Shown piece by piece: positions 16,473-25,092 of a stretch of 64,000 nt of DNA (positions within the stretch are counted from its first letter, which is position 1; every line of letters starts with the position of its first letter). Source of the DNA: Epidermidibacterium keratini. Its GTDB lineage: Bacteria; Actinomycetota; Actinomycetes; Mycobacteriales; Antricoccaceae. The stretch is taken from positions 3,246,067-3,310,066 of the forward strand of contig NZ_CP047156.1 in assembly GCF_009834025.1 (NCBI RefSeq), given 5' to 3'. The notes under the pieces are model-generated. The model had not been told where the DNA came from. It was given only the letters and a program-made list of their open reading frames with translations, and searched no databases. The translations under genes were made by a program, and so were the position numbers.

Positions 16473-17636
16473 ATGACCTCCCGACCGCTGCTGACCCCGC
16501 GACTGCAGGGGTTCACCTCGACCATCTTCGCCGAGATGTCCCAGCTCGCGTTCGACACCGACTCGATCAACCTGGGTCAGGGCTTCCCGGACACCGACGG
16601 GCCTGACCTGGTCAAAGACGCGGCGATCGAGGCGATCCGCGACGGCGTCAACCAGTACTCACCGGGACCGGGTCACCCCGACCTGCGTGCGGCGATCGCC
16701 GAGCATCAGCAGCGGTTCTACGGCATCGAGCTCGACGCGCAGACCCAGACCCTGGTCACGGTCGGTGCCACCGAGGGCATCTCGGCGTCCATGCTCGCGC
16801 TGCTCGAGCCCGGCGACGAGGTCGTCGTCCTGGAGCCCTACTACGACTCCTATGCCGCCACGATCTCGATGGCCGGGGGAGTACGCCGACCGGTGACCCT
16901 GCGCGCACCGGACTTCACGCTGCCGCGCGAGGAGTACGCCGCGGCGATCACCGACCGCACGCGGATGCTGCTGCTCAACACCCCGCACAACCCCACCGGC
17001 GCCGTACTTTCCGGGGACGACCTGCGGTTCATTGCCGACCTGGCTGTGCGCCACGACCTGCTCGTGGTCAGCGACGAGGTCTACGAGCACATGAGCTTCG
17101 ACGGGCTGGCGCACATCCCGATCGCGTCGCTGCCGGGCATGGCCGAGCGCACCGTCACGATCTCCTCAGGCGGCAAGACGTTTGGCTTCACCGGCTGGAA
17201 GATCGGCTGGGTGACCGGCACACCGGAGCTCGTCGGCGCGGTCCGCGCGGCCAAGCAGTTCCTCACCTACGTCGGCGGCGCGCCGTTCCAGCCGGCCATC
17301 GCGGCCGGGCTGCGCATGCCGGCGGACTACTTCAGCGGCCTCGCCGCGTCGATGCAGAGCAAGCGTGACCGACTGCGTGAAGGCCTGGCCGCCGCCGGGT
17401 TCGAGGTGTTCGATTCCAAGGGCACCTACTTCATCAGCGTCGACGCGCGCTCGGTCGGCTACGACGACGGCATCGAGCTGTGTCGCGACCTTCCGGGGCG
17501 ATGCGGGGTCGTGGCGATCCCGATGTCGGTGTTCTACGACGACCAGCAGGCCGGCCGGCCGCTGGTGCGCTTTGCCTTCTGCAAGCGTGACGACGTACTC
17601 GACGAGGCCGCCGAGCGGCTCCAGCGGCTGCGCTAG
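16473..17636 (+). CDS. Pyridoxal-phosphate class I/II aminotransferase (DapC/YbdL-like)
   Basis: A 387-residue fold-type I aminotransferase. NLGQGFPDTDGP near residue 30 and QYSPGPGHPDLR near 56 are hallmarks of the kynurenine/methionine aminotransferase branch. The cofactor lysine is in SSGGKTFGFTGWKIGW (about residue 235), with NTPHNPTG and SDEVYEH supplying Asn, Asp and Tyr contacts. In actinobacteria this branch is often annotated as the N-succinyldiaminopimelate aminotransferase DapC of lysine synthesis, but specificity is not settled by sequence. TAGGCT six bases before the ATG suggests a leaderless transcript. Confidence 0.85.
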   Translation: MTSRPLLTPRLQGFTSTIFAEMSQLAFDTDSINLGQGFPDTDGPDLVKDAAIEAIRDGVNQYSPGPGHPDLRAAIAEHQQRFYGIELDAQTQTLVTVGATEGISASMLALLEPGDEVVVLEPYYDSYAATISMAGGVRRPVTLRAPDFTLPREEYAAAITDRTRMLLLNTPHNPTGAVLSGDDLRFIADLAVRHDLLVVSDEVYEHMSFDGLAHIPIASLPGMAERTVTISSGGKTFGFTGWKIGWVTGTPELVGAVRAAKQFLTYVGGAPFQPAIAAGLRMPADYFSGLAASMQSKRDRLREGLAAAGFEVFDSKGTYFISVDARSVGYDDGIELCRDLPGRCGVVAIPMSVFYDDQQAGRPLVRFAFCKRDDVLDEAAERLQRLR

Positions 17637-17640
17637 GCGG

Positions 17641-18516
17641 CTAGGCAGTCGGCCGCGGCTGCGCGTCCCAGAACGCCAACAGCGCGCCGAGCGTGCCCCC
17701 GACGTTTTCGAACGCGGGGGAGTGCAGCGCCCCGTCGACCACGACCTCCTGCGCTCCCAGGCGCGAGGCCATGTCCGACTGCGCCTGCGGAGTCCACGCG
17801 TTGTCGTCGCTGCCATAGAGCACTAGAACCGGTACGCCGGTCGCCTCCAGCTCAGCAACGCGATCCGGCTCGCCGAGCATCGCGTGACCCATGTACTGCA
17901 GCGCGTACGGCGAGTTCGCCACAAACCGGCGCCGCAGGAACTCTGCCAGCGGTCCGGGCGGCGCGACAAACATCGGGTCCTGAGCGAGCGCCTGCTGGCT
18001 GAGGTCGTAGATGCCCTCGAGCCCGAGGGTGTAGAGGTGCGGCTCGGCGGCGAGGATCATCGACTTGCGCTGGCCCTCGCCGAGCGCTCCCGGCCCGGAC
18101 GACATGAGCACGAGCGAAGCAAAGAGCGTGGGCTCGCCGATGACCGCAGCCCGGGCCACCAGCCCGCCAAACGAGTGCCCAAGCAGGTTCACCGGCGCAT
18201 CGAGCGAGCGGGCGATCGACGCGACGTCCTTGCCGAGCTCGTCGACGGAGTACGTCGCAGGCTCGTCGTCGCCGGCGGTCTCAAACTGGCCGCGCTGGTC
18301 AATGGCGACCACGCGGTAGCCCTGCTCGGCGATCGGGTCGATCAGCGTGACGAAGTCTTCCTTGCTCCCGGTGTAGCCGGGCACCATCAGCACGGTGCCG
18401 CGCGGCGTGCCTTCCGGGGCACGGTCCAGTGCGGCAAACTCGCCACGGTCGGTGGCGATGCGGATGGCTTCGGCGCTGTGCGGGAAGCTCTGGCGGTCTA
18501 TCTGCGCGCTGCTCAC
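17641..18516 (-). CDS. Alpha/beta hydrolase
   Basis: A 291-residue alpha/beta hydrolase fold enzyme. MVPGYTGSKEDF forms the oxyanion-hole loop, the nucleophile serine is in LLGHSFGG, the acid is likely the Asp of VLYGSDDNAWTP, and the histidine is in ALHSPAFENV. The substrate is unknown; lipase or esterase activity is generic for the class. GTG at 18516 is preferred because upstream codons have no family resemblance. It is convergent with the aminotransferase gene (four bases apart) and divergent from parA. Confidence 0.8.
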   Translation of the reverse strand: MSSAQIDRQSFPHSAEAIRIATDRGEFAALDRAPEGTPRGTVLMVPGYTGSKEDFVTLIDPIAEQGYRVVAIDQRGQFETAGDDEPATYSVDELGKDVASIARSLDAPVNLLGHSFGGLVARAAVIGEPTLFASLVLMSSGPGALGEGQRKSMILAAEPHLYTLGLEGIYDLSQQALAQDPMFVAPPGPLAEFLRRRFVANSPYALQYMGHAMLGEPDRVAELEATGVPVLVLYGSDDNAWTPQAQSDMASRLGAQEVVVDGALHSPAFENVGGTLGALLAFWDAQPRPTA

Positions 18517-18644
18517 CCGACCATCGTGCCGTACGGCGTACTGCGCCCTCGCAGCCCGGTAAGCAACCTCACGCCCCACTGGGGGCGTTCGCACGTCACT
18601 ATGGGTGCAGCAACTTGCAGGCGGCCTGCAGAAAGGCGGGGGCT

Positions 18645-19457
18645 ATGGGGCGCGGGACGGCAGCCGGGACGGTCTGCTTTGCAGTCGCCAACCAAAAAGG
18701 TGGCGTTGCCAAGACGACGTCGAGCATCTCGCTCGGGGTCGCGCTCAGCGACCTCGGCTACCGGGTGCTGCTGGTCGACCTTGACCCGCAGGCGTGCATG
18801 ACGTTCTCGCTCGGGCTCGACCCAGACCAGCTGGAGCGCTCGGTGCACGACGTGCTCGTCGGCGACGCCGAGGCCGCGGAGGTGGTCTCCGCGACCGAGG
18901 ATGGTCCGGACCTGCTGCCCGCGACGATCGATCTGGCCAGCGCTGAGGCGCTGCTGCTCACCCGCACCGGGCGCGAGTACGCGCTGCGCAACGCGCTGGA
19001 GGACCTGCTCGAGCAGCAGGCCGCCGCCGGTACGCCGTACGACTTCGTGATCTTGGACTGCCCGCCCTCGCTCGGCGTACTCACCATCAACGGGCTCACG
19101 GCCGCCGCCGAGGTCATCGTGCCGCTGCAGTGCGAGACGCTGTCGCATCGCGGTGTCGGGCAGCTGCTGGAGACGATCGCCGACGTCCGCAAGATGACCA
19201 ACCGCGGCCTGCAGGTGCGCGGGATCCTGCCGACGATGTTCGATGCGCGTACGACGCACTCGCGTGACGTTCTCGACGACGTCGCGATGCGTTATGAGCT
19301 GCCAGTGCTCGAGCCGCCGATCGCCCGCTCGATCCGGTTTGCCGAGGCGCCGGCCGCCGGCCGCTCGATCCTGCGCACGGCGCGACGCACTCGCGGTGCC
19401 CAGGCGTACGCCGACCACGCGAAGTCGCTGGCCGGTGAGCGAGAGGCCGCATCGTGA
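18645..19457 (+). CDS. ParA/Soj-like ATPase (Rv3213c homologue)
   Basis: A 270-residue Walker-type ATPase. Residues 12-24 hold the deviant P-loop FAVANQKGGVAKTT with both lysines; VLLVDLDPQACMTF is the A' box and FVILDCPPSLGVL is Walker B. It matches the orphan ParA-like protein at the edge of this block in M. tuberculosis and lacks a parB partner, so chromosome segregation proper is unlikely; positioning of another cargo is possible. The ATG at 18645 follows AGAAAGGCGG. A four-base overlap (GTGA) couples it to the next gene. Confidence 0.85.
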   Translation: MGRGTAAGTVCFAVANQKGGVAKTTSSISLGVALSDLGYRVLLVDLDPQACMTFSLGLDPDQLERSVHDVLVGDAEAAEVVSATEDGPDLLPATIDLASAEALLLTRTGREYALRNALEDLLEQQAAAGTPYDFVILDCPPSLGVLTINGLTAAAEVIVPLQCETLSHRGVGQLLETIADVRKMTNRGLQVRGILPTMFDARTTHSRDVLDDVAMRYELPVLEPPIARSIRFAEAPAAGRSILRTARRTRGAQAYADHAKSLAGEREAAS

Positions 19458-19753
19458 GTGCGACCCGGACCGGGTTTGACCGCCTGGAGCTCATCGACGG
19501 CGGGTCGCCGCGCCGGGCAAGCACCCGGCAGGCGCTGTTTACCTCCTACGAGCAGGCCGTGCCGCTTGGCGCGGTGTGGCTGAGCTGCTCGTCGTGCCGG
19601 CGGCGTACTCCGGTGACGTTCGGGCAGGCCCTGCGTTCGGCCGTGCCCAGCCTGCACCTGCCGGTGCTGCGGCGCCGCTACCCGTCGTGGATGCGCTGCC
19701 CGGCGTGCCCGCGCCGCACCTGGGTGCGGCTGTCGTTGCGCGCCGGCAGCTAG
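19454..19753 (+). CDS. Small zinc-ribbon-like protein coupled to parA
   Basis: A 99-residue protein with two cysteine pairs, LSCSSCRRRTP (about residues 43-53) and MRCPACPRRTW (about 80-90), likely forming one zinc ribbon. It begins with a GTG that overlaps the ParA stop codon and is therefore coupled to it. The partner gene position is conserved in the mycobacterial relatives of this ParA, to my memory. No DNA-binding or catalytic motif beyond the ribbon is visible. Its stop overlaps by four bases the stop of the opposite gene. Confidence 0.75.
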   Translation: MSATRTGFDRLELIDGGSPRRASTRQALFTSYEQAVPLGAVWLSCSSCRRRTPVTFGQALRSAVPSLHLPVLRRRYPSWMRCPACPRRTWVRLSLRAGS

Positions 19754-20934
19754 GCGTAGATCGTCAGTCCGTCGCTGCCGGTGATGCCGGCGACCGGACC
19801 GCTGACATCGACCTTGAGCTCTGCTCCGGCGGGCAGCTCGCCCACGAGCGCAGAGGTCGACGCGGTCTGCCCCGAGCGCATGTCCACGGTCTCGATGCCC
19901 GCCTCGCTCAGCAGATAGGCGATCCCACCGCGCAGCGACGGCGTCGCGAGCACTGGCCGCGACCAGCTCACCTGGGCGTACGGCGCTCCCAGCGCGTACG
20001 CCGTCCCGCCGGTCGTGATCAGCGCTCCGGCGCCGGTCGCCTCGACCGTGACGTCGTCGGCGACGGCGAGTCCGGCGACCGGGATGGGTGACTGGGTGCC
20101 GACGGCTGCGGCGTACACCGTCTCACCGCTGCGCAGCAGGCTCGTGCCATCGGGCATGACGGCGAGCAGCTGTGGGTCGGGCAGGGTGAGCACGGTGCGG
20201 CCCATCTCCAACGGTTTGCCGTCGTTGACCGAGTTGACCACGACCTGGTAGCTCCACGGGTCGCCGGAGCTGGAGCGGCAGCGTTGCAGCGTGCCGATCA
20301 GGATCGTGCCGGCGGCATCAAGCTGCTGGCAGGTCGACTCCTGGCCCTCACTAAACCGCGTATCGACAGCGTTGAAGGTAAACCGCTCGAAGCCCTGGGT
20401 GGGCTCATAGAGGATGACCTTCTGCTCGTCGACTGACAGAAAAGTCCCTTCCTGCCAGATGATCTCGTTAGGTCCCGCTGCCTCGATGGTGCGCGACCAG
20501 GCGCGCTTGCCGGTCGCGAGCTCCAGGGCGACGGCCTCGTTGCAGCGGGTCCCGTCGCCGTACATCAGGATCATCCGCGAACCGGTAGCGGACGACGCGC
20601 ACAGCGGTGCATCGGTGCGGTGGTAGCTCCAGACGACCTTGCCGCCGGTGGTGCGCCTGGCATCGACGCCGGTGTCGTTGACCTCGAGCACGACCGGGCC
20701 CGAGAGCTGCGCCGTGGCCGGGAAAGTCTCGAGCTCGGTGAGCGAGCTCGGCAGCGCGGTGCGTGGCAGCGTCAGCGGCTGATTACGTTGCGTGTGCTCG
20801 GTCGTGCCGTAGCTCGAGCTACTGGCGACCGCGACGACGACGCTGAGTACGACGCCAAGTGCGATGACCCACGCGCCGAGGCGGAACCACCAGGGCCGCG
20901 GGGCACGGGGGCGCCGCACGCGCGTAGAGGTCAT
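19750..20934 (-). CDS. Membrane-anchored PQQ-like beta-propeller protein (Rv3212-like)
   Basis: A 394-residue protein. A basic N-terminus and membrane helix (GAWVIALGVVLSVVVAVASS, residues 21-40) precede an exported domain with repeating blades typical of PQQ-like quinoproteins (GGKVVWSYHRTDAPLC, TGKRAWSRTIEAAG, AQVSWSRPVLA). No cofactor-binding residues can be assigned, so it is probably a structural propeller. Position between the ParA pair and RhlE matches Rv3212 of M. tuberculosis. Cysteines at about 122, 139, 211 and 227 may form disulfides. Confidence 0.78.
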   Translation of the reverse strand: MTSTRVRRPRAPRPWWFRLGAWVIALGVVLSVVVAVASSSSYGTTEHTQRNQPLTLPRTALPSSLTELETFPATAQLSGPVVLEVNDTGVDARRTTGGKVVWSYHRTDAPLCASSATGSRMILMYGDGTRCNEAVALELATGKRAWSRTIEAAGPNEIIWQEGTFLSVDEQKVILYEPTQGFERFTFNAVDTRFSEGQESTCQQLDAAGTILIGTLQRCRSSSGDPWSYQVVVNSVNDGKPLEMGRTVLTLPDPQLLAVMPDGTSLLRSGETVYAAAVGTQSPIPVAGLAVADDVTVEATGAGALITTGGTAYALGAPYAQVSWSRPVLATPSLRGGIAYLLSEAGIETVDMRSGQTASTSALVGELPAGAELKVDVSGPVAGITGSDGLTIYA

Positions 20935-20976
20935 GGGCGCAGACTCTACCGGCCGCCAGGTGACGGCCGACTGAGG

Positions 20977-22749
20977 TCAGGAGGTCGCGGCGGAGTCCGG
21001 CTGGCCACCCTGGCCGGCCTGAGTGCCCTGACCACCCTGGCCACCCTGACCGCGCGGGCGGCCGCGACGCCGACGCCGACGCGGTGCACCGCCTTCGCTG
21101 GTGCCGTCATTGCCGGCGCCCTGCGCCGGCGCGGAGGATCCGTCGGGACGTTTGCCGCCACGAGTACGCCGACGCGGCTTGCCCGAGCGAGGCGTGCGCT
21201 CTGTCTGCTCGCCGTTCTCGGCGCTGTTGTCGCTGCCGGAGCGCCCGCCGGCTGCCTCTGAGCGGCCGCGGCCGCCCGAGCGGCGATCGCCGCGGCGCCG
21301 GTCGCGCCCACCCGAGCGCTCACGTCCACCGATGTCCTCGACCTGCTCGGCGTCCAGCCCGGCGCGGGTGCGCTGACCGCGCGGCAGCCGGCCGGTCGCA
21401 GACTGCGGTATCGAAAGATCTGTATATAGATGATCTGACGTGGAATAGGTCTCGACCGGCTCCGGGATCCCGAGATTGAGGGCCTTGTCGATCAGCGACC
21501 ACCGCGGCATGTCGTCCCAGTCGACGAGGGTGATCGCGATGCCTTCCTTGCCCGCGCGGCCGGTGCGGCCGATGCGGTGCACGTAGGTCTTCTCGTCCTC
21601 GGGGCACTGGTAGTTCACCACGTGCGAGACGCCGCTGATGTCCAATCCGCGAGCCGCGACATCGGTGGCGACGAGTACGTCGACCTTGCCGGAGCGGAAC
21701 GCGCGCAGCGCCTGCTCGCGCGCTCCCTGGCCCAGGTCGCCGTGCACGGCCGCGGCAGCGAAGCCGCGGCTCTCCAGCTCGTCGGCGACGTTCTGCGCGG
21801 TGCGCTTGGTGCGGGTGAAGATCAGAGTCAGATCGCGGTCCGGGCTCTGCAGCACGCGCGAGAGCAGCTCGGCCTTGTCCATCGCGTGCGCGCGGTAGAC
21901 GATCTGGCGGATCGTCGGAGCGGTCTGCTGGGCTTCGTGGGCCTCAGCGCGAATGTGGGTCGGCTGGCGCATGAACTTGCGGGCCAGCGAGACGATCGGG
22001 CCGGGCATCGTCGCCGAGAAGAGCATCGTCTGGCGATCATCGGGCACCAGACGCAGGATCTTCTCGATGTCGGGCAGGAACCCGAGATCGAGCATCTCGT
22101 CGGCCTCGTCCAGCACCAGCAGCGAGACCTTGCCGAGCACGATCTTCTGCTGTTCGGCGAGGTCGATGAGCCGGCCCGGCGTGCCAACGACGACATCGAC
22201 GCCCTTACGCAGCGCCTCGATCTGCGGCTCGTAGGCGCGGCCGCCGTAGATGGCCTGCACCCGAATGCCGCGGACGCTGCCGGCGGTCTCGATGTCGCGC
22301 GCGACCTGCACGCACAGCTCGCGGGTGGGCACGACGACGAGCGCCTGCGGCGTACCGTCGGCGCCTTCGGACTTGGACTTGATGCGCTCGAGCATCGGTA
22401 CGCCGAAGCCGAGCGTCTTGCCGGTGCCGGTGCGAGCCTGCCCGATCAGATCGCTGCCGCCCATGGCGATCTGCAGCGTCATCTGCTGGATGGCAAAAGT
22501 GCGGACGATCCCGACCTTCTCCAGCGCCTGCACCGTCTCTGGGCGCACGCCCATCTCGGCGAAGGTGGGGTTTTCGGGGGCGACGTCCTCGCGGGGCGTC
22601 AGCTCCTTGGGCTCGATCTCTGGTGCACCCGAGGTCGCGTGGTCGATCGCGACACCCTCTTCGGCGGCGACATCGTGCGCCTGAACGTCCGGCGCCGCCT
22701 CGCCCTCAGCGGGCAGATCGGCATGGGTGGTCGTAGCTTCTGTGTTCAC
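20977..22749 (-). CDS. rhlE: DEAD-box ATP-dependent RNA helicase (RhlE-like)
   Basis: A 590-residue RNA helicase. Motifs in order: F-x(n)-Q motif NPTFAEMGV...FAIQQ, Walker A ARTGTGKT, VVPTREL, GTPGRL, LDEADEML, SATMP, and in the second domain TRTKRTAQN, TDVAARGLDI and HRIGRTGRAG. The first 75 residues are acidic and disordered; the last 150 are basic and Gly/Arg-rich with GRPRGQGGQGGQ repeats, the RNA-binding tail of cold-shock-type helicases. GTG at 22749 has AAAGGA seven bases upstream, making it a better start than 22776. It is a monocistronic gene at the Rv3211 position. Confidence 0.9.
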   Translation of the reverse strand: MNTEATTTHADLPAEGEAAPDVQAHDVAAEEGVAIDHATSGAPEIEPKELTPREDVAPENPTFAEMGVRPETVQALEKVGIVRTFAIQQMTLQIAMGGSDLIGQARTGTGKTLGFGVPMLERIKSKSEGADGTPQALVVVPTRELCVQVARDIETAGSVRGIRVQAIYGGRAYEPQIEALRKGVDVVVGTPGRLIDLAEQQKIVLGKVSLLVLDEADEMLDLGFLPDIEKILRLVPDDRQTMLFSATMPGPIVSLARKFMRQPTHIRAEAHEAQQTAPTIRQIVYRAHAMDKAELLSRVLQSPDRDLTLIFTRTKRTAQNVADELESRGFAAAAVHGDLGQGAREQALRAFRSGKVDVLVATDVAARGLDISGVSHVVNYQCPEDEKTYVHRIGRTGRAGKEGIAITLVDWDDMPRWSLIDKALNLGIPEPVETYSTSDHLYTDLSIPQSATGRLPRGQRTRAGLDAEQVEDIGGRERSGGRDRRRGDRRSGGRGRSEAAGGRSGSDNSAENGEQTERTPRSGKPRRRTRGGKRPDGSSAPAQGAGNDGTSEGGAPRRRRRRGRPRGQGGQGGQGTQAGQGGQPDSAATS

Positions 22750-22889
22750 CTGTGTCCTTTGCGTTTTGGCAATCACGCACGGACACCGGCTTTACCAAGA
22801 TCTGGTGAAGAGGAGCGGATGCTCGACCCTCGGCGTTACGCCGCGTAATGGGGTCCGCGCACATCAACGCCCCTGATCATACCCGCAGG

Positions 22890-22908
22890 CGCCGCCGTAG
22901 CGGCGGCG
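22890..22908. terminator. Stem-loop CGCCGCCG-TAG-CGGCGGCG
   Basis: An 8-bp GC stem with a three-base loop lies between the DUF3107 stop (22929) and the rhlE start. No T-tract follows on either strand, so a terminator role for the DUF3107 transcript is plausible but unproven. Confidence 0.4.
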
Positions 22909-22928
22909 TACCCGCGGGAACGGTAATG

Positions 22929-23156
22929 CTAGCTCGTCATGAAGCCGACGCGGCGACCGTCGCCCTCGCCGATCTCGACGTACGCGATGCGCTTGACCGG
23001 CACGATGATGCGTCGTCCGCGGCGGTCGGTCAGCTCAAGCACCTGGTCGTCGTCGCCGAGCACCTTGCTGACCTGCTCGCGCACCTCATCCGGGGTCTGC
23101 TCGGTGTCGACGGTGAGCTCGCGGGGGGAGTGCAGGACTCCGATTTTGACGTCCAC
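22929..23156 (-). CDS. DUF3107 protein (TB9.4/Rv3208A-like)
   Basis: A 75-residue protein beginning MDVKIGVLHSPRELTVDTEQ and ending IAYVEIGEGDGRRVGF, the typical DUF3107 sequence. The family is actinobacterial and small, with no known biochemical role. GTG at 23156 follows GAAGGAG at six bases; the longer frame adds 12 unrelated residues. In M. tuberculosis this gene sits beside the same TetR gene that lies upstream here. Confidence 0.88.
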   Translation of the reverse strand: MDVKIGVLHSPRELTVDTEQTPDEVREQVSKVLGDDDQVLELTDRRGRRIIVPVKRIAYVEIGEGDGRRVGFMTS

Positions 23157-23263
23157 TGATTCTCCTTCGTGGTGACTTCGCTGCTTCGGCAACGGGCAGC
23201 GACGTCGAGGTTATTCCAGGTGTCGGCTGCAGTGACGCTCGGCAGGAGCCGATGCGCGGTAGG

Positions 23264-23908
23264 TCAGGACTTGATTGGGAATGCCGAGATGCCGCGCCAC
23301 AGCAGCGCGGAGACGAGGTTGATCGCGTCGTCTCGGCTCACTGCGTCCCCGCTGTCGAGCCACGCGCTCGCGCTCGCGATCGAGACGCCGACCAGGCCGA
23401 CCCCGAGCAGCCGCGATGCGGCCTCCGGCAGATCGGTGTCGCTGGAGATCGCCTTGGCGATGGCCGCGACGCAGGCGTCCTCGGTGCGGCGTACCCGCTC
23501 GCGCACCTGGGGGTCGTTGCGCAGGTCTGACTCGAAGACCAGCCGGTAGCCCGAGGTGCCGCTGCTGACGAAGTCGAAGTACGTCGTGACGGCGCCGCGC
23601 ACCTTCTCCTTGTTGTCCGAGCTCACCGCCATCGCCTGCTCGATGCGGGCGACAAGATCACCGATGTGGTGGTCCAACAGCGCCAGGTAGAGCTCCAGCT
23701 TGCCGGGGAAGTGCTGGTAGAGCACCGGCTTGCTCACCCCGGCGCGCTCGGCGATGTCGTCCATCGAGGCCTGGTGGTAGCCCGCGGTCGAGAAGACCTC
23801 CTGCGCCGCCTCCAAAAGCTGGGCGCGGCGCTTCGAGCGCGGCATCCGTCCGCTGCGGGTGGTGCGAGATGGGGCGTCGCCGGCTGGCGTCGACGGCGGC
23901 TGCTCCAT
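23264..23908 (-). CDS. TetR family transcriptional regulator (Rv3208-like)
   Basis: A 214-residue TetR regulator. The HTH lies at about residues 28-72 (RRAQLLEAAQEVFSTAGYHQ, then MDDIAERAGVSKPVLYQHFP), followed by an all-helical ligand domain. The first 22 residues are a charged tail. It precedes the DUF3107 gene in the same orientation by 107 bases and diverges from the hydrolase at 24088, which makes that hydrolase a candidate target. The inducer is unknown. Confidence 0.88.
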   Translation of the reverse strand: MEQPPSTPAGDAPSRTTRSGRMPRSKRRAQLLEAAQEVFSTAGYHQASMDDIAERAGVSKPVLYQHFPGKLELYLALLDHHIGDLVARIEQAMAVSSDNKEKVRGAVTTYFDFVSSGTSGYRLVFESDLRNDPQVRERVRRTEDACVAAIAKAISSDTDLPEAASRLLGVGLVGVSIASASAWLDSGDAVSRDDAINLVSALLWRGISAFPIKS

Positions 23909-24087
23909 GGGTCCTCCGAAACTGTGTTCTCCACCCGAAGGCGGTTCGAGTCAGCCTACTTGCGGCCCGCACACCTCGCACGCAGCCCACGCGGGCCCGA
24001 CATGCGGTGGCGTAAAGTGGAACTCCGCTCGCGCGCCGGTTGCAGCGCGCCGTACCACCGCTCACCAGTGTTTTTCTAGGAGTCACC

Positions 24088-25050
24088 GTGTCCGCCCTGC
24101 CCATTGTCGATCCCGCCACTCGCACCGTGCCGTGGCCCGGAGAGCTCGTCCCGCTGCAGTCGGTGGGCGCGCGTGGCGCGCACCGCGAGATGCGCCTGAT
24201 GCTGCGGCGTACGCCGGGACCGGCCGGCGCACCGCTCGCGTTTCACGTGCACGGCCTTGGCGGCTCGTCGACGAACTGGACCGACCTGTCGACCGCGATC
24301 AGCGGGCAGCTTGCCAGCGTGGCGGTCGACCTGCCCGGCTTCGGGATGTCGGATCCGGCACCGGACAAGGACTACTCGATCGCCTCCAACGCCCGTTGGG
24401 TGATCGCCGCTATCGAGCGCGAAGCCAGCGAGCCGGTGCACCTGACCGGCAACTCGATGGGCGGGCTGATCGCCATCGCCGTCGCGGCGTCCCGACCGGA
24501 CCTGGTGGCCAGCCTCACGCTCATCTCCCCGGCCGTGCCAGGCTTCGACACCACCGCCGACTCCGACCCGCGCATGGCCCTGCTCGCCCTGCCGTACCTC
24601 GGACCGCGCTTGCAGCGCCGTTTCGGGCGCATCGAGGCACTCAAGCGCGCGCAGATGACCATCGACCTGTGCTTCGCCGACCAGTCGCGGGTGACGCCCG
24701 AACGGCTCGCGCAGGCGGCCGACGAGGTGCAGGCGCGCTCGGGTTTTCCGTGGACGATCACCGCGTTCACCCGCAGCCTGCGCTCGATCGTGGGCGTGCA
24801 CCTGCATCGCCGCCCGAGCAACCCGTGGCGCCTCGCGGCCAGCCTGCCGATGCCGACCGCGGTCATCTGGGGCGATCGCGACCGGCTCGTCCCGGTGGGG
24901 CGCGCCGCGCGGCTCGCTGGCGTGATCGGCAACTCGCAGCTGCGGATCTTCGAGAATGTCGGACACACCGCGATGCTCGAGGTGCCCGAGCTGACCGCAG
25001 ATGCCATGCTTGAGTTGGTAACTGCGGCTCGCGAGGCTGCTGTCGCATAG
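24088..25050 (+). CDS. Alpha/beta hydrolase
   Basis: A 320-residue alpha/beta hydrolase. FHVHGLGGSSTNW is the oxyanion loop; the nucleophile is in LTGNSMGG; the acid is in VIWGDRDRLVP and the histidine in VGHTAMLEV. GTG at 24088 has TAGGAG six bases upstream. Divergent orientation from the TetR gene suggests control by it. It precedes the DUF3152 gene by 42 bases, so a short operon is possible. Confidence 0.82.
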   Translation: MSALPIVDPATRTVPWPGELVPLQSVGARGAHREMRLMLRRTPGPAGAPLAFHVHGLGGSSTNWTDLSTAISGQLASVAVDLPGFGMSDPAPDKDYSIASNARWVIAAIEREASEPVHLTGNSMGGLIAIAVAASRPDLVASLTLISPAVPGFDTTADSDPRMALLALPYLGPRLQRRFGRIEALKRAQMTIDLCFADQSRVTPERLAQAADEVQARSGFPWTITAFTRSLRSIVGVHLHRRPSNPWRLAASLPMPTAVIWGDRDRLVPVGRAARLAGVIGNSQLRIFENVGHTAMLEVPELTADAMLELVTAAREAAVA

Positions 25051-25092
25051 CACCAGCGTCCGTCCGCGTCCGACTCCCAGGAGAGCCAACCG

